64,000 nt of DNA from Lineus longissimus (Eukaryota > Nemertea > Pilidiophora > Heteronemertea > Lineidae). The notes below the pieces were generated by a model that saw only the letters and a list, made by a program, of their open reading frames with translations, was not told the origin of the DNA and ran no database searches. The position numbers were made by a program, and so were the translations under genes. The number at the start of each line of letters is the position of its first letter. Within the stretch, counting starts at the first letter, position 1. The stretch covers positions 11,568,937 to 11,632,936 of the forward strand of contig NC_088313.1 of assembly GCF_910592395.1 (NCBI RefSeq), given 5' to 3'. Of this stretch, positions 45,476 through 60,900 are shown in pieces.

Positions 45476-47096
45476 TTATTGCAATTATGACGTCGTCATT
45501 ATTCAGAAAGATAATAAACTGCACTTAAGCTTGGGAGATGTTCCTGTTTTGAATCTAAGTTTACATGTCATTACAATTATTTTAACCTCTTTGAGTGTGT
45601 ATTTAGGACGTTGGATAGCTGCTGTTTTTGTTGTTACTTGCCGTTTTTCAGTGCATTCTCCGCAAACAATAGTGGTATATCTACGATTGGTATTAGTGGC
45701 TAATAACGTACATATCCCACGATCCAAATCAGGCTGCCCCACCTTTCAGCTAGGGGTGGAACTAAACAGACATCGCGCTACAGTGGGATAATGATGAACT
45801 ATAGCAACGAAGTATCTTTTTTAAGTTATGCGTGACGTCAGAGTGACGTAATTTTGTAAACAAAGGTATCCATCTATTCGCAAACCAGTCCGTATGAATG
45901 TTTTAGATTCGCATTAGGTTTGTAGTAATCATATAGTTTCATGACTCTTCAATTATTCTGATTAATCTTCACGCAAGTTTTCGACAGTTTTAAAGTTGTC
46001 AATATTTGCGGCAACCCATTTTACTGGAGAACTATATCAGCTCATCCTCGTTTCTCGTGCTACTTTTTTAGCAACTGCCTCTGCCGCTACTAAAACAGCA
46101 GCACAGGCACGTGAAACTTAGAGACCCCCCCCCCCCCCCCCCCGTCCGGTTGCCCCCTTGACTGACAAACAAACTCAGACTACACCGACAGCAAATCTAA
46201 AAACGATATCATTTTACATTTGGGGGGGGGGGGATGGAGGTAGTTAGTCGAGGGGGCCTGAGCTGAATTGAAGGGGTAGGGGGCAATTGAGCTATTATAT
46301 AATTTCTCGCGCCTGTGCGCAGTAGTTTCGAGATCCTGCGGGATACAGAACGTGCGACATTCGATTTATCGGATGGTGTTGTAGTATTTCAGTTTTGCTC
46401 AATTCCATTGCTATTTACGGTTTGAAGTACCGGTAGGCTATGAAACGTAGACCATGTCATAGTTAGGACCGCATCAAATATCCTGACCATTGAATTTGGT
46501 GGTAAGTATAGCCAGATGGTCGCCAAGGTGTTGTTTTTTTGTCACCTAATTGTCCTAAATCGATCTGAGAAAAAAGCATGGCCGTCGCCCAGCCCCGGCC
46601 CAGGCCCAGCAGGGCACGTGCCTAGCTAGGCCTACCACCTGTATTGATGAATGAGATGCATCCCCATGCTGCTGCCGTAAATGTATGTAAATGCTCGATG
46701 CGTGGACATCTTCATCATTATTTGTCATCATTGACATACACATTGATGTAATGGTAGGCCTAGTCCCCCCCCCCCCCTAGCCTAGGCCTAGCCGATTCAC
46801 CGGCCTAGCCTACCCTGTGTGGCCACGCTTACCGGGCGGGCAGGCCGCCCCCCCTGGCCTGGCCGTAACCATAAATTCAAAATTTCACATTCATTGACTT
46901 AGACCGGCGTGCCTGCCCTTCTGCTGAAAGAGGTAATTCATGAATTGTGGCCTCAAATATTGTGGCGTTTCAATATTTCCCAGGCCGATTACCCTGTCAT
47001 CGCATTAATTATTTCCATGTGATGTCTTGTCACAAGTCACCTCATGCACAGTGATTGACCAATTCGAAAATAACATGGAACATGTATCACGTGAAC
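45476..47096. other. No gene recognised; C/G-rich tracts
   Basis: No supported gene. It contains 19 C at 46125-46143, a G run near 46221-46233 and a CCTAGGCCTAG-rich patch near 46770-46800. If the KDZ-like gene has upstream exons they should lie here, but I could not define any. Confidence 0.4.
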
Positions 47097-47099
47097 GTT

Positions 47100-47192
47100 C
47101 AGGGGCGTAGCCTGATATCGCAGTGGGGGGGGGGGGGGGGGTCTTCGTCTATTTCTTGAGCAACGAAGGCGCTAAGCCCGTGAACATGAGAC
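47100..47192. repeat. Very short hAT-like MITE
   Basis: GTTCAGGGGCGTAGC on the left and the complement of GTTCACGGGCTTAGC on the right enclose about 60 bp with a G run. It is similar in end type to the relic at 19640-19744. Confidence 0.4.
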
Positions 47193-47244
47193 CGAAATCT
47201 GGCAGGTCAGCACTCCCAGTTACGAAGGACTTAAAAGGTCACTC

Positions 47245-47582
47245 AGGCCTCTCAATTACATGATTCCTACACCGTACAGGATGTCCCCAAATAAGGTCTT
47301 TTTTTTCTTTTTTTTTAAAATATGACCCCCCTGAAGCGTTTTTTGACCCCTAACATAACCAAATCTCATCCAAATGGCCTCATTTTAAAGTTTTCCCCTA
47401 AAATTATGATTTTTCAGGTGTATGTGGTGATATCAGTCACTAACTTTGATTTATGACATCGCTGTTCAGGCAAATTGGCGTGATGAAATGTCCCCAAATT
47501 AAGCCAAAAAGCAAAAAAACATGTCCCCAAAATAGGCTAAAAAAATACAGGGTGTAGAGGTCTCCACGTAATTGAAAGGCCT
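47245..47582. mobile_element. TIR MITE, 338 bp
   Basis: AGGCCTCTCAATTAC on the left is matched by the complement of GTAATTGAAAGGCCT on the right, with further similarity around CTACACC.TGTA. GTCACTC flanks both ends (47238-47244 and 47583-47589). The interior repeats GTCCCCAAA words in both orientations. It is inserted just upstream of the first KDZ-like exon found. Confidence 0.75.
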
Positions 47583-47764
47583 GTCACTCTATCGTACAAT
47601 GGCCAATTTGGATAGAATCATGGTGTTACAAAACTCAGTAGAAAAGTATTTCGTGTTTGTTAAAATCATAAATCGAGTGTAGCCTGCATGGAGGCTGTAT
47701 TTTGTCTAGGCTAAGTCATAGTTTTGACTATTAGTATTTGTCACTTTATGTGTTTGTTTTTCAG

Positions 47765-50747
47765 CATCATCCAATGGTAATGATGACAATCCTTCTGGTG
47801 AGAATGCAGGGCATTATGCACGAATCAAAGAGTTGGCTGCCTCCTATCGCAGGGAAAAGAGGAAAACCTATCCTAAAAAGAACTTAAGCCATATGTGAAG
47901 GCTCCATCCAGGGACATCAATGGTGCTATAGATGGTCCATCAGTTCCCAGAAGAGAAAGAAAAGGGAAGAAAACCTCAACGACAGGTAGATTGTTTTTGG
48001 TTGACAAATGCCTTCACCTCGTCTGAGCCATCAATATTCAATTAGGCTTTATTATACATGGAAAAATATTGGTGCTAGACTAGTCTTACATTAGTGCAAT
48101 TAACTGATAATTTCATGTTCTGGACAAATGGTTTATGCCTACAAATCCAACCCTATCACTGCTATACCTCGTTAAAATTTCTCACCAATCTTTAAAATCA
48201 AACCAGAAAAATTATTTTTTTCCACCCTTTTTATGTAAGAAATTCCATGGAAGAAATTGCGTCTTTTCTGGCGTAATCTGCATTTGGCCTTAATTTCAAA
48301 ATTGCTTGTTTTTCCAGAGAAACTAAAGGACTTTCCTGAGGAATTGCTACCAAGTAATCATGAAGTAGAAATCGATGCACCTTTCGATTTTCAAGTGTTC
48401 CAGCAAGGTTTGTGATTTGTCTTTTTAAGGTCTTTTTATTCATCAGCTAGTTGGCTCTATTCCAAGACACAAATCAAGTTGTGTATTTTATAAGGAGTAA
48501 GTTTCCGATTTGACCTACCATACTTTTTACGGCTGCAGAGGTCAAACGACGTTAACTGATTCATCTAAATTTTGAAATTTGTGTTGATCACAAGTCAGGT
48601 TATAGTTTGCAAATGATTTATTCTTTTTTAAAGGTTAATTGGGCAACACTGGCTGCTGATTAAGGCAAATAATGGTATTTTTGAATCAACACTTAGGAAC
48701 TTTTTTTTTCTTTCCCGGTAGTATTTATCAATGCACTTTTAATTTACAGTGAGAGCTGAACTTATGGAGCTTCTGAATGGGATTCGGGCTTCCAATAGTA
48801 CTGAAGTGCCAGGCACTGAATCTGAATGGAAGAAAGGCATTTTGTTGCGCATGCTGACCGGAAGCAAAGACAAGAGGAAAGTTGGGAGGAGGTGCGGGAG
48901 CCAGTATTGAGGTCAATACTTAGGAAAATGGGAAAACATAGTTCATCATGTGCAGTTTGTGTCTCATGCGTCGTCAGCTGTTATCAGGTATGATATATTT
49001 ATAGGAGATAAATTTGTTTTCAAAGTGTACATGTAACAGGCACTAAAAATAACTGAAGGAACACAGCTCTTTAATCAAAACACAACTTGTTCTCTAGAAT
49101 GTGATTCAGAGTCTGGAGCTGAAGATAGAAGCTGCAAGAACACCACGGTTTTCCCTTGTGCCATGGTCAACCCAGTTTGTTGACCAGGTTTTCCAGCCTT
49201 CTGCCCTATCTTCGGGAGTTTTTCAATTTAATTATATACACACTTTCATTCTTTTCAGATTCTTATAAAGTTCATTGGTTTAAATAACATGACATGATTT
49301 GAAAGATAGCAATTAACATGACAGTATTAAAGGGGCTTTCTTCATATTAGCAGTTTGTGCAGTTACGATGCATGTTGAGTTCACTGCTATATCCATCAGT
49401 TTAAAAGTTTATCATTTTCATTTCAGATGCTTCAAAGAGTCGGGCTTCTCTACGAAAGCGTCTTGAAAAGGAGAGAAAGCAACTTCAGCATTGTGTTACA
49501 CTGTACAATTCAAAAGCAGACTGTCATGTTTCTGTGGACGAAGTCACGCAAGAGGACTATCTGTTGCCTTGGCATAATCCTGCAGGTTGGCATTCACTTC
49601 ATATTCATTTACCGGTACCCACAAACTTCACTTAGTACATGTAACACAAAGTCCAGGACACAAATAACTCCAAGTGGTAATGTCCTGCAGTCATTTTCGA
49701 TTGTTCAGAGAAATTGATCCAGCTGTTGTTTATCAAGCAATTTGAGGTTTAAAGCCTGGGTCGGCATTTTGCTCTAGGCTTACTGGTACATTGGTCTTCA
49801 AGTGATGTAAAGTACATTCTACCTTGTACATTTAACACAATTTGGTTGCAATGTAGCATTGGTTGCAAGTAAAATGTTAAGTTGCGCCTCAATCTTATAG
49901 TCACATTTCTGACATATCCAGCATGTATTTTTACCAGCGTTTCGTATGTACATGTAGGAGGGATGGAGCAAGAAACTTTTAGCCTGTAGTCCTAATATTT
50001 GTTTCTTCAATTCAGGGAACAAGGGAGAAACATTTGCTTTGAAGAAGAAAATAGTTGATATACTGTACATGAACACATGACCAGGTACATCGAGGAATTG
50101 CCTGTGCTCATTCAAGAGATGGTATCAACTGTTCTTTTCTTCAAGAAAAAAATCAACACCTTGGAAGACAGAATCAACACCGTGAACAATGAGGCCATCA
50201 AAAACCAAGGTAGTGGCCATGCAATTATTTTTATCCAACATTTGTGGAGGTTGATGCATACATGTACTTGTCTTGCTGTGGCACTACCTCTGAATTAACC
50301 TGGGCTGTGGATGCAGATCTGGATCTGATTGCAACTTCGTTCTTTCCCAGCTCAGGTTCAGTTTACTAATACAAATGTACTACGCCCTGCTTTGAATTAA
50401 TTCAAACCGAATGCCATTCATTAATCTAACTGGACAGACATAAACTATTGGTTTGCAGATGTATGTGCATTACCTTTGTTGATGACTTCAGAATTTTAAT
50501 GTCCAGCTCTCCTTCTATTTAAGAAAACCATGGATTGGTGAAGTTGCTGCTGGAATCAGAGGAATTCTACACAGACCTTCTCCTAGAAGCAACAGATGTA
50601 TTTGAATGTATAGACACTGACATAGGAATCGTGGTAGATTTTGAGGAAGGTGAGGTGCAACCTGGTGGTGAAGAATCAAATTCGGAGGAGGATGCGTCTA
50701 GCTCTGAGGAGGAGGATTGTGATGACATTGGCATTGAGTACGTGTAA
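47765..50747 (+). pseudogene. Multi-exon KDZ-transposase-like gene, frameshifted
   Basis: Exons with good splice sites: 47765-47985, 48318-48407, 48750-48987, 49427-49585, 50016-50209 and 50524-50747 (stop TAA); a possible exon near 49099. Phases match across the three junctions I could check. Contents: a basic region (ELAASYRREKRKTYPKK); an acidic linker; RQEESWEEVREPVL then CAVCVSCVVSC, like the start of a CxC zinc cluster; SKSRASLRKRLEKERKQLQ; FALKKKIVDILYM and IEELPVLIQEM, the helical tail of KDZ transposases; an acidic C-terminus. Frameshifts occur near 47885, 48850 and 50070. The catalytic KDZ core is not found. AATAAA lies at 51378. A degraded host copy or relic of a KDZ element is likely. 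Confidence 0.55.
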
Positions 50748-51714
50748 TTAACCCTTTGAAGCCGGATTTATTTCAGAAATCCCGATCTTTTTCGACTTGA
50801 TTTTTGTCCAAGTTTGCCTAAAAGGGTATAGTGTCCCCAAATGTCACTCGAAGCTAACAAAGTATGCCACGAGATGCTAACGTTTTCGGAACTCTGTGGC
50901 ATCTCTTAAGGCCCTTGCAGAGGTTCTCAAGAAGCATGTTTGTGAATAAGGTGACTTTTTGTAGTGAAAGTTCGAACTTCCAATGCAGTTTATTGGGAAA
51001 CTACGCCACAAATCAGGTGTTGTGACGACCCTAAATGACGGCGTATGGCAAAATGTGTCAACTGAGGCAAAACTGTTCAGTGAGAGTTTTTTTTGCTCGT
51101 CTGGCGCTCTGGAATCTGCCAACTGTTCGACGATACAGCGATGTTCCGGCCCTCGGGACGAACTTAACCATGAGGGGGGTACCTGCTGCTTGTTAATTTT
51201 TTTTTATCTGACCGCCGGGGGCTAGGCTGATGTCCTGCAACTCCCAAAACGACTTAGAATTATTGCCGGACCACTAGGGACCTTGAAAAATGCCTTTTGT
51301 GTAATCTGATATATTGTGAATCCACCAATTATGTATAAACAGATTTGTATTACTGGCTGAATGTGAATTTCAGCAGCAATAAAATGATTCTTGCATCAAA
51401 ATACATGCTCTTGTTTTCATTGTTGCTCACCTTGGGTGAACACAGCTGATACTATCAGGCTGCCTACATGTATAAAGAAACATCAATTTTTGCCAGAAAT
51501 GAGCAGACAGGTGTCAAAGATGTGCATGGTCAAGTAGCATCTGCCTCATCTTGACTGAGAAAGGTTGTGTATTCAAGTTGCCCTTGTCCTTGTGTCATCC
51601 CCTGAAGGCCACGCTTTGAAGTGACTGACCATTGTATTGTCCTGCATGTACATGTATACATGTAGCGGACTGTTGGATTACTGAGAAAAATCAAACTACT
51701 CTGAATGACATCTT
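50748..51714. other. 3' flank of the KDZ-like gene, no other gene
   Basis: Probable 3' UTR up to the AATAAA at 51378-51383; then AT-rich sequence with no supported gene. Confidence 0.4.
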
Positions 51715-52610
51715 CAAAGACCGTACTTCAGTATGCGGTAGGTGTATTCTGGTTGGATGTGACATTGTCTCAAGTAAACCATCATTCTGAAACACAAACC
51801 ATATGCAGCTGCAGTATTTTGGTTAGAAGTGACATTATATCGTACATGTAGGTAAACCCAACTCTTCTGAATGACATTATCAGAGTCATTATTTCCATAC
51901 AATCAGGCGTATTCAGGTTGGATGTGACATTGTGTCGAAAGTAAACCGTCCATTCTGGATGACGTCTTCAGAGACGGTATTTCCATACGATCAGGCGTAT
52001 TCAGGTTGGATGTGACATTGTGTCGAAAGTAAACCGACCATTCTGGATGACGTCTTCAGAGACGGTATTTCCATACGATCAGGCGTATTCAGGTTGGATG
52101 TGACATTGTGTCGAAAGTAAACCGACCATTCTGGATGACGTCTTCAGAGACGGTATTACCATACGATCAGGCGTATTCAGGTTGGATGTGACATTGTGTC
52201 GAAAGTAAACCGACCATTCTGGATGACGTCTTCAGAGACAGTATTTCCATACGATCAGGCGTATTCAGGTTGGATGTGACATTGTGTCGAAAGTAAACCG
52301 ACCATTCTGGATGACGTCTTCAGAGACGGTATTTCCATACGATCAGGCGTATTCAGGTAGGATGTGACATTGTGTCGAATAAAGTAAACCGACCATTCTG
52401 GATAATGTCTTCAGAGACGGTATTTCCATACGGTCCGGGGTATTCAGGTGGGATGTGACATTTTTTTAAGCATTTTCAATGACATCTTGTGTATATTCTG
52501 GGTGGGTGTGACAAATCCTTAAGTAACCCAAACATTCTGAATGACGTCATCAAAGGCAGTATTTCCGTATGTGGCAGGTGTATTCTTATTGGACGTGACG
52601 TTGTCTAAGT
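51715..52610. repeat. 88-bp tandem repeat array
   Basis: Units containing TTTCCATACGATCAGGCG, TTGGATGTGACATTGTGTCG and GGATGACGTCTTCAGAGACG recur every 88 bp from about 51892 to 52440, six to seven near-identical copies. More diverged units extend the array on both sides. The best-conserved copies are central, as expected for unequal exchange. No frame stays open through it. Confidence 0.85.
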
Positions 52611-52869
52611 AAAGTGTTACCTTGCTTGACACTCCAATATCGTCTGCAATTGAAAGGCGTCCTGGTTGTGGAATTCCACCCAAACCAATTCAGCACCGGT
52701 GTCCTTATTAGAGAGGTATCCACCGAGGGAAGCTCCAAGTCCAATGTACATGTAAAGTACGCTGTAATTTGCAATCCTAGCACATGTAGCCAGACTTCTC
52801 TATTGATGCCAATTCAAGAGGAACTCAGTATCAAGTGCCGGTCTGGATATTGTCTCAAGGTATGAATTC

Positions 52870-52990
52870 AGGGACCATCTCACAGGTACGTTTTTTGAAG
52901 TCACTTAGTCTTGGGTGTGACCACACTCAAAAAGACTAAATGACTTACCCGTAGTCTTTTAGGCTTCAAAATACTTTTGAGATGGTCCCT
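52870..52990. repeat. Short palindromic MITE
   Basis: AGGGACCATCTCA and its complement bound about 120 bp. Internal inverted matches (TTTTTTGAAG and CTTCAAAA; ACTTAGTCTT and AAGACTAAATG) make nearly the whole element a hairpin. Target duplication is unclear. Confidence 0.6.
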
Positions 52991-54340
52991 TATAATACAT
53001 GTAGTCAAGTCGCTGGGAGGTAGCAAAGATAAAGGCAAGACTATATATGTATCTAATAATATGAAAAACGCCACGTTTATTGAATGATACATGTATACAA
53101 CAGCCACAGATTGTCTGAAAAAACAATAATTCCACAGTACATGTACATGTAACTTACATTTACTTTTAATGAGACCTTTTAATGAAAGATATGATAAGTT
53201 TACATTGTACTATATTTGTGCCAATTCAATACATGTATTATCCATTATGTAATCTTTCATCAAAAGTGATCATGTGAGTTTATGTCAGAATGAATAATGC
53301 GTGGAGGTGAAGAAGGAATACCGAAATACGTAAATTCCACTGAACAAAAAAACACAGGCGGGAGGATTTGCACAAATTCACATCAATTTTTTCAACAATC
53401 GAAAGACATGAGGTGCATCACTTCTTGTGCGTTCCGGAACCTATAGAGGAAATTAAAAGAACCACTATTATGCAGATATTAGTATCACACGACATCATAT
53501 CATTTTCTTCAAGGGTACACGACCAAAATATATGGAATTAAGGCGAAGAAAACAAGCAAATCTCAATTACACTGCATTCATGCTGCAACCTCATACTGGT
53601 TTGAGATGCCTTTGAACCAAAGACTTCCACTGCTTTGAAGTGTTCCCAACAATTTTCTCACCAGCGAAGTGTTTTTATTGAATAGAAACCGTTCTGTAAT
53701 TGCAATACAAAAGCCTTTTGAATGGACAGGTGAGTTTTATGACATCTTTTAATGTATCATCTGAAGGAATTTCAATAAATTGATTGTCAATCCTTCCTTT
53801 TGACTCCACAATTCTGATTAACGATAATTATGTGATGAGCTACAGTTGTTCGAATTGGGCACTACCTCTAAGAAACAGCTTCATCAGCCTGACTCACAAC
53901 CACTACAACATCAACTGCATAGAGCACACAGCCATAATCCTTTCAATCATGATTTACCTAATTTTTCTTTGTAAGAAGAGATGAGAGGAGAAGTTACGTC
54001 TTCCGCTTTCACCCATGAGTTGTGGGACGCATCATATCCTTGCCACTTTATGTAATACGTGTTGTTTTTGGGGTCGTAGTTGTCTATTCTCTCAGCTTCG
54101 CAATAGTCTCCTGCAAAATAAGTCAATTACATTTCATTCTGATGGCCATGCGACCAAATTGTCCCCCCCCCCCCCCCCCCGATTGGATATGAGGATACAG
54201 GGGTCAGTTCCTCATTAAACCTTTCAACAACTGAACATTTGGCTAAATGTTTCTTTGTAATCTCATTGCATCATGCACTCCGAGGAGTCCATTATTTCAA
54301 TGGAAATATCACATAACTGTTTGTTTTTGCTCCGCAAATT
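52991..54340. other. No gene recognised
   Basis: No supported gene. TACATGTACATGTA words and an 18-base C run at about 54163-54180 are present. Confidence 0.4.
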
Positions 54341-54401
54341 AAATTTCTAAATCAGCTTATGGTTGCAAATTTCTAAATCAGCTTATGGTTGCAAATTTCT
54401 A
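54341..54401. repeat. 26-bp tandem duplication
   Basis: AAATTTCTAAATCAGCTTAT followed by GGTTGC occurs twice in direct succession, with a third partial start. Confidence 0.8.
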
Positions 54402-54627
54402 TCAAAAATTCTATCCTCCTGATGATGTGATGCAATGACGCCATGAAGACAAGTGCTACATTTTCTATATATCTTATGACCACTGTTATTTCCAACACGG
54501 CAACTTGAATCTAATAAAAATTTCTTACCCTTCGCCTTGCTTGCTTTTCCCTTGCTGGCTTTTCTTTTCTGAAAAAAATGGTACGTGTTTCCATTGATAG
54601 TGCTTCTTACATGTACATGTACAATAA

Positions 54628-54762
54628 GAAAACCGCACGAGTGTCTCATCCGAGTATCCAGATTGCACGAGATGATTTTCTACGGCTTGAAAAGCTCTCG
54701 ACCTGCGTAGAAAATCATCGAGTGCAATCTGGATACTCGGATCAGACACTCGTGCAGTTTTC
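54628..54762. repeat. 135-bp near-perfect palindrome
   Basis: Arms of about 55 bp with AAACCGCACGAGTGTCT, GAGTATCCAGATTGCA and GATGATTTTCTACG on the left and their complements on the right enclose a loop of about 15-20 bp. It is either a tiny foldback MITE or a hairpin RNA precursor; nothing in the DNA decides this. A second small hairpin follows at about 54766-54810 (TTTATCATATAC). Confidence 0.7.
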
Positions 54763-54810
54763 TATTTATCATATACGTCTGCCAGATCACTGCATTTAGG
54801 GTATATGATA

Positions 54811-55125
54811 AAAGTGCTTAACGACAGACGAAGTCAAAGCCAACAATGCTGGACAAGATGAAATCGTAAGGATATAAGCTCACCCATGTAAGCCAAGAAT
54901 AGAAAATGCCCACAACATTACCATGACAAAAAAGGGAACTATTGACTTTTACACTAGAATTAGAAATTACAATTAGATAATTAGACAACCAAATAATTGG
55001 GTACATGCATACTGGTTATCAAATTGGATATTGGTGGTGCAATAATAACACACACTCAGATTTGGTAAGAAAGAATTTGAAAATACACTATTATTTCTGG
55101 AGGCCAAGGCAAAAATTAGAGAGTA
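54811..55125. other. No gene recognised
   Basis: AT-rich sequence, no supported gene. Confidence 0.4.
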
Positions 55126-55770
55126 CAGTCGTGCTCGAAAGTTTACATACAATTCAAATGATGATATAACCTTGTCTCTTTCTCTGCAACTACAGAACGC
55201 GGGAATAGTATATAGTTTACAGGAAGTCTATCATCACATCTCGTCATCAACTAAAAAACATACTTCTGTTTCATTAATTTCATTGTTTTTATGAGCTCTA
55301 TTTGAGAACAATGCATATTTCAGAGTGTCATAAGTTTACATACACCTACCTTATCTACTAGTTGTTTGGCCTTGAGGTGGGCAATGCAATGGCTTTTATC
55401 TTGTCTCCACTACCTGTTGACCATCATGATTATGTCATAGCTCAGGTGGCGCCACTGTAGCAGTATAAAAGGGACTGGGTTTCTGCTCAGGTCATTTGCC
55501 AGCTTAGAGCCATCATGGGGAAGTCAAAGGAGTACTCTCAAGATCTGATAGAGTCGCCTGTCCACTTCAACCAGTCTGGTACTTCACTAAGAGCCATTTT
55601 CAAGCAGCTTGATATGCCACGGGCGTCAGTTCAGACAATAAAGCGGAAGTACAGGGACCCAGGGACAACAGCAACCTTACCAAGGTCAGGAAGAAAGCGC
55701 AAGCTGACAGCCAAAGATGAGCCCACATTGGTTAGAAAGGTGCACATTAACCCTGAGACGACCAAGAAAC

Positions 55771-58803
<3,033 letters not shown>

Positions 58804-59216
58804 TGACAAACATGCCACAGGTTTTCCCATAAAGTCATGATGACAGATTGGACATGACAAGTTAAGTCTGAACAATCTCAAGGTCTAAAAAGAATTCGGT
58901 GATGGAAACTTGGTCACACACATACCTTAGCTTTGACTGACTTCCTATTGTTCACAGGTTGAGAAGTTGCCTCAGGCCTACTTGCTGGTGCAGCCTGTAA
59001 AAGAGAAGGCAAACACATCTGGGTCAGACGGTCTAGCAAAGAGGTCACATGCCACAATCTGAAGATTATTGTCAGTCACTTTTAGTGGCAGTGTATCTGC
59101 TTCTCAATCTTTTGGGTATTATTTGTACCTCTGCATACAACCATTGGCAATGAAATCGGAAAAAAGATTTCAAAGATGGCTGCTATGCAGCCAGAATTTT
59201 CGCAAAGATGAAGAAG
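58804..59216. other. No gene recognised
   Basis: Sequence between the Tc1 remnant and Kolobok-like copy 2; nothing recognised. Confidence 0.4.
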
Positions 59217-59521
59217 TTAAAGGCCATATATCAAGGTTTTTTGCCATTTTCTGCTGTAAGACGATTTCAAAAGTGTACCTAACACTTTATACAATACAGA
59301 AAACCAAATGCAATTAGCTCCATCCATTTTGAAGATATAGCCAATTATGTGTTTGACAACTTGATTACCTAATCAGGCTAGCAACTGGCTTGTTAGAGCC
59401 AGGCGGCGGGTTCAGCAAAAGTTGTGATGTAGATCAGGTTATCTGTACATGTCATGCAATCATAAAAGCAGGAGGGCCTTAATTAATTATGCACACCTGG
59501 AAGTAATGTGTTTCATTCACT

Positions 59522-59827
59522 ATGGTGTATTGTGTGGCTCCGAATTGTGTCAAGGATAGCACAAAGAACAATCGAATGACGGATGGGACCCATTTTCATG
59601 AATTTCCAAAGCCAGTTGAATGAGAGAGGAGGAAGCTGTGGATTCGGAAGTGCAAACGTTTGGAGTGTTGGAAGCCTGGGCCTTCGGCTAAACTTTGCAG
59701 TGATCACTTTATCGATACGGATTATCAAATGAAGCCGGATATCTGCATCCAACTGAATATTAAATGCCACTTGTTAAAAACAGCTGTTCCAACCATGTCA
59801 ATTGCATTTAATGCCCGAGGCTGCTGA
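59522..59827 (+). pseudogene. THAP zinc-finger ORF, copy 2 (premature TGA)
   Basis: The frame runs from ATG 59522 to TGA 59825 (101 codons) and keeps the whole THAP arrangement in one frame: CVAPNC, HEFPKP, KLWIRKCKR and KLCSDHFIDTDYQMKP. Codon 34 is TGA (59621-59623), where copy 1 has CGA. The lesion is therefore a C-to-T change at a CpG. Copy 1 is open here but has the 8-bp deletion, so the two copies broke independently. Confidence 0.8.
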
Positions 59828-60228
59828 GGTCGGTTGTTATACATAATGTGTAGGCCCTATTGGGGCCTGTGATACCGCATAGTGTCTTCTTGTGTTCCAG
59901 CCATAGCAAGGTGACAGCGACACAGGTCAGTGTCAGTGACAGCCACTGTCAATGACAGATTATTGTCATCTGACATCTAGGCCTATCTAACGTTGCACGG
60001 CATTTTATCGTCACGTCAAGATGATTGTGCATAATACCGTCACTTTTCAATAGTAGTTCAGCGTCATGACATAACTGGCGATAGGGCCTACAACACTGAC
60101 GAGGCGAAACAATATTGTGCAACATTAGTCTGTTCAAAAATCATACATGTTATGCATCTGCAACCGTCTATCAATGTCTTCTTTGCTATATCGGCAGGTC
60201 TGCCATGCAAATTGATTAACCACAAATT

Positions 60229-60381
60229 CTAATCACTTTCGTCCGAATGATCACTCTCACTATGATCTAGTGATATTAATGGCTCGAACATGTACGGCTC
60301 AACGTTTAAATATCCTTCTGTATCGACCAAAACATCCTCAAATTCCCTGCTCTCACTCTCTGAACTGTATGCGGAAGCCAT
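60229..60381 (-). CDS. 50-residue acidic ORF at the Kolobok right end, copy 2
   Basis: Same length and position as the frame in copy 1, starting at 60381. Substitutions cluster in the serine/glutamate stretches (SESESREFEDVL here). It has no stop or shift. Function unknown; the maintained frame in both copies argues for a genuine coding exon of the parent element. Confidence 0.45.
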   Translation of the reverse strand: MASAYSSESESREFEDVLVDTEGYLNVEPYMFEPLISLDHSESDHSDESD

Positions 60382-60619
60382 CTTGCTTTGTTCTGACTGA
60401 TCTGATCTACGTCATCAAAAAATCCCTAGCGGCCACATGTGGAACTAATCTAAAGTTGTGTGTGGTGGGAAATTCAAATAGTTTAAAATTGAAAATTGAA
60501 ATAACTAAATAATGACTTTATTATTATAATTTTTTAATGTCTGGGATCTTGTTTTTTTAACCCTCAACATATTTCATGAGTATCAAGCATGTTTTCAAAC
60601 CTTGATATATGGCCTTTAA

Positions 60620-60900
60620 AATTTAGAATGGCAATTCCCAATGATGCTAACATTGCACGATAATATATCGCCAGGTCTGCTTTGTATCCCCATTTTACTA
60701 TTTCTGTCATGCAGACATGGCGCTAATTTAATTACCCTTTAAAAAGTGGCAGTACTGTACTGTCATCATAATCATTGTTGGTCCACTTTTAATAACCATT
60801 CCTGGTCCTCAGTGGTTCAGTTTCAATAACAGCGTGCGTGAGGAAGTCACTCATAATTCATTAACTAAATCAATGTACCGGTAGGCCTACATGAAGGCCT
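60620..60900. other. No gene recognised
   Basis: Spacer between Kolobok-like copy 2 and the Harbinger element. Confidence 0.4.

Larger units (their letters stand above)
59221..60615. mobile_element. Kolobok-like element, copy 2
   Basis: Same ends as copy 1 (AGGCCATATATCAAGG and complement), with TTAA at both sides (59217-59220 and 60616-60619). It aligns with copy 1 along its whole length. Small indels include 8 bp extra in the THAP exon and short insertions around 59975 and 60085. Flanking DNA is unrelated to that of copy 1, so these are separate insertions, not a segmental duplication. Confidence 0.85.

Noticed and set aside
41607-52610. CRISPR-like arrays
   Set aside because: The 77-bp and 88-bp repeats are head-to-tail with no unique spacers, in a eukaryotic context.
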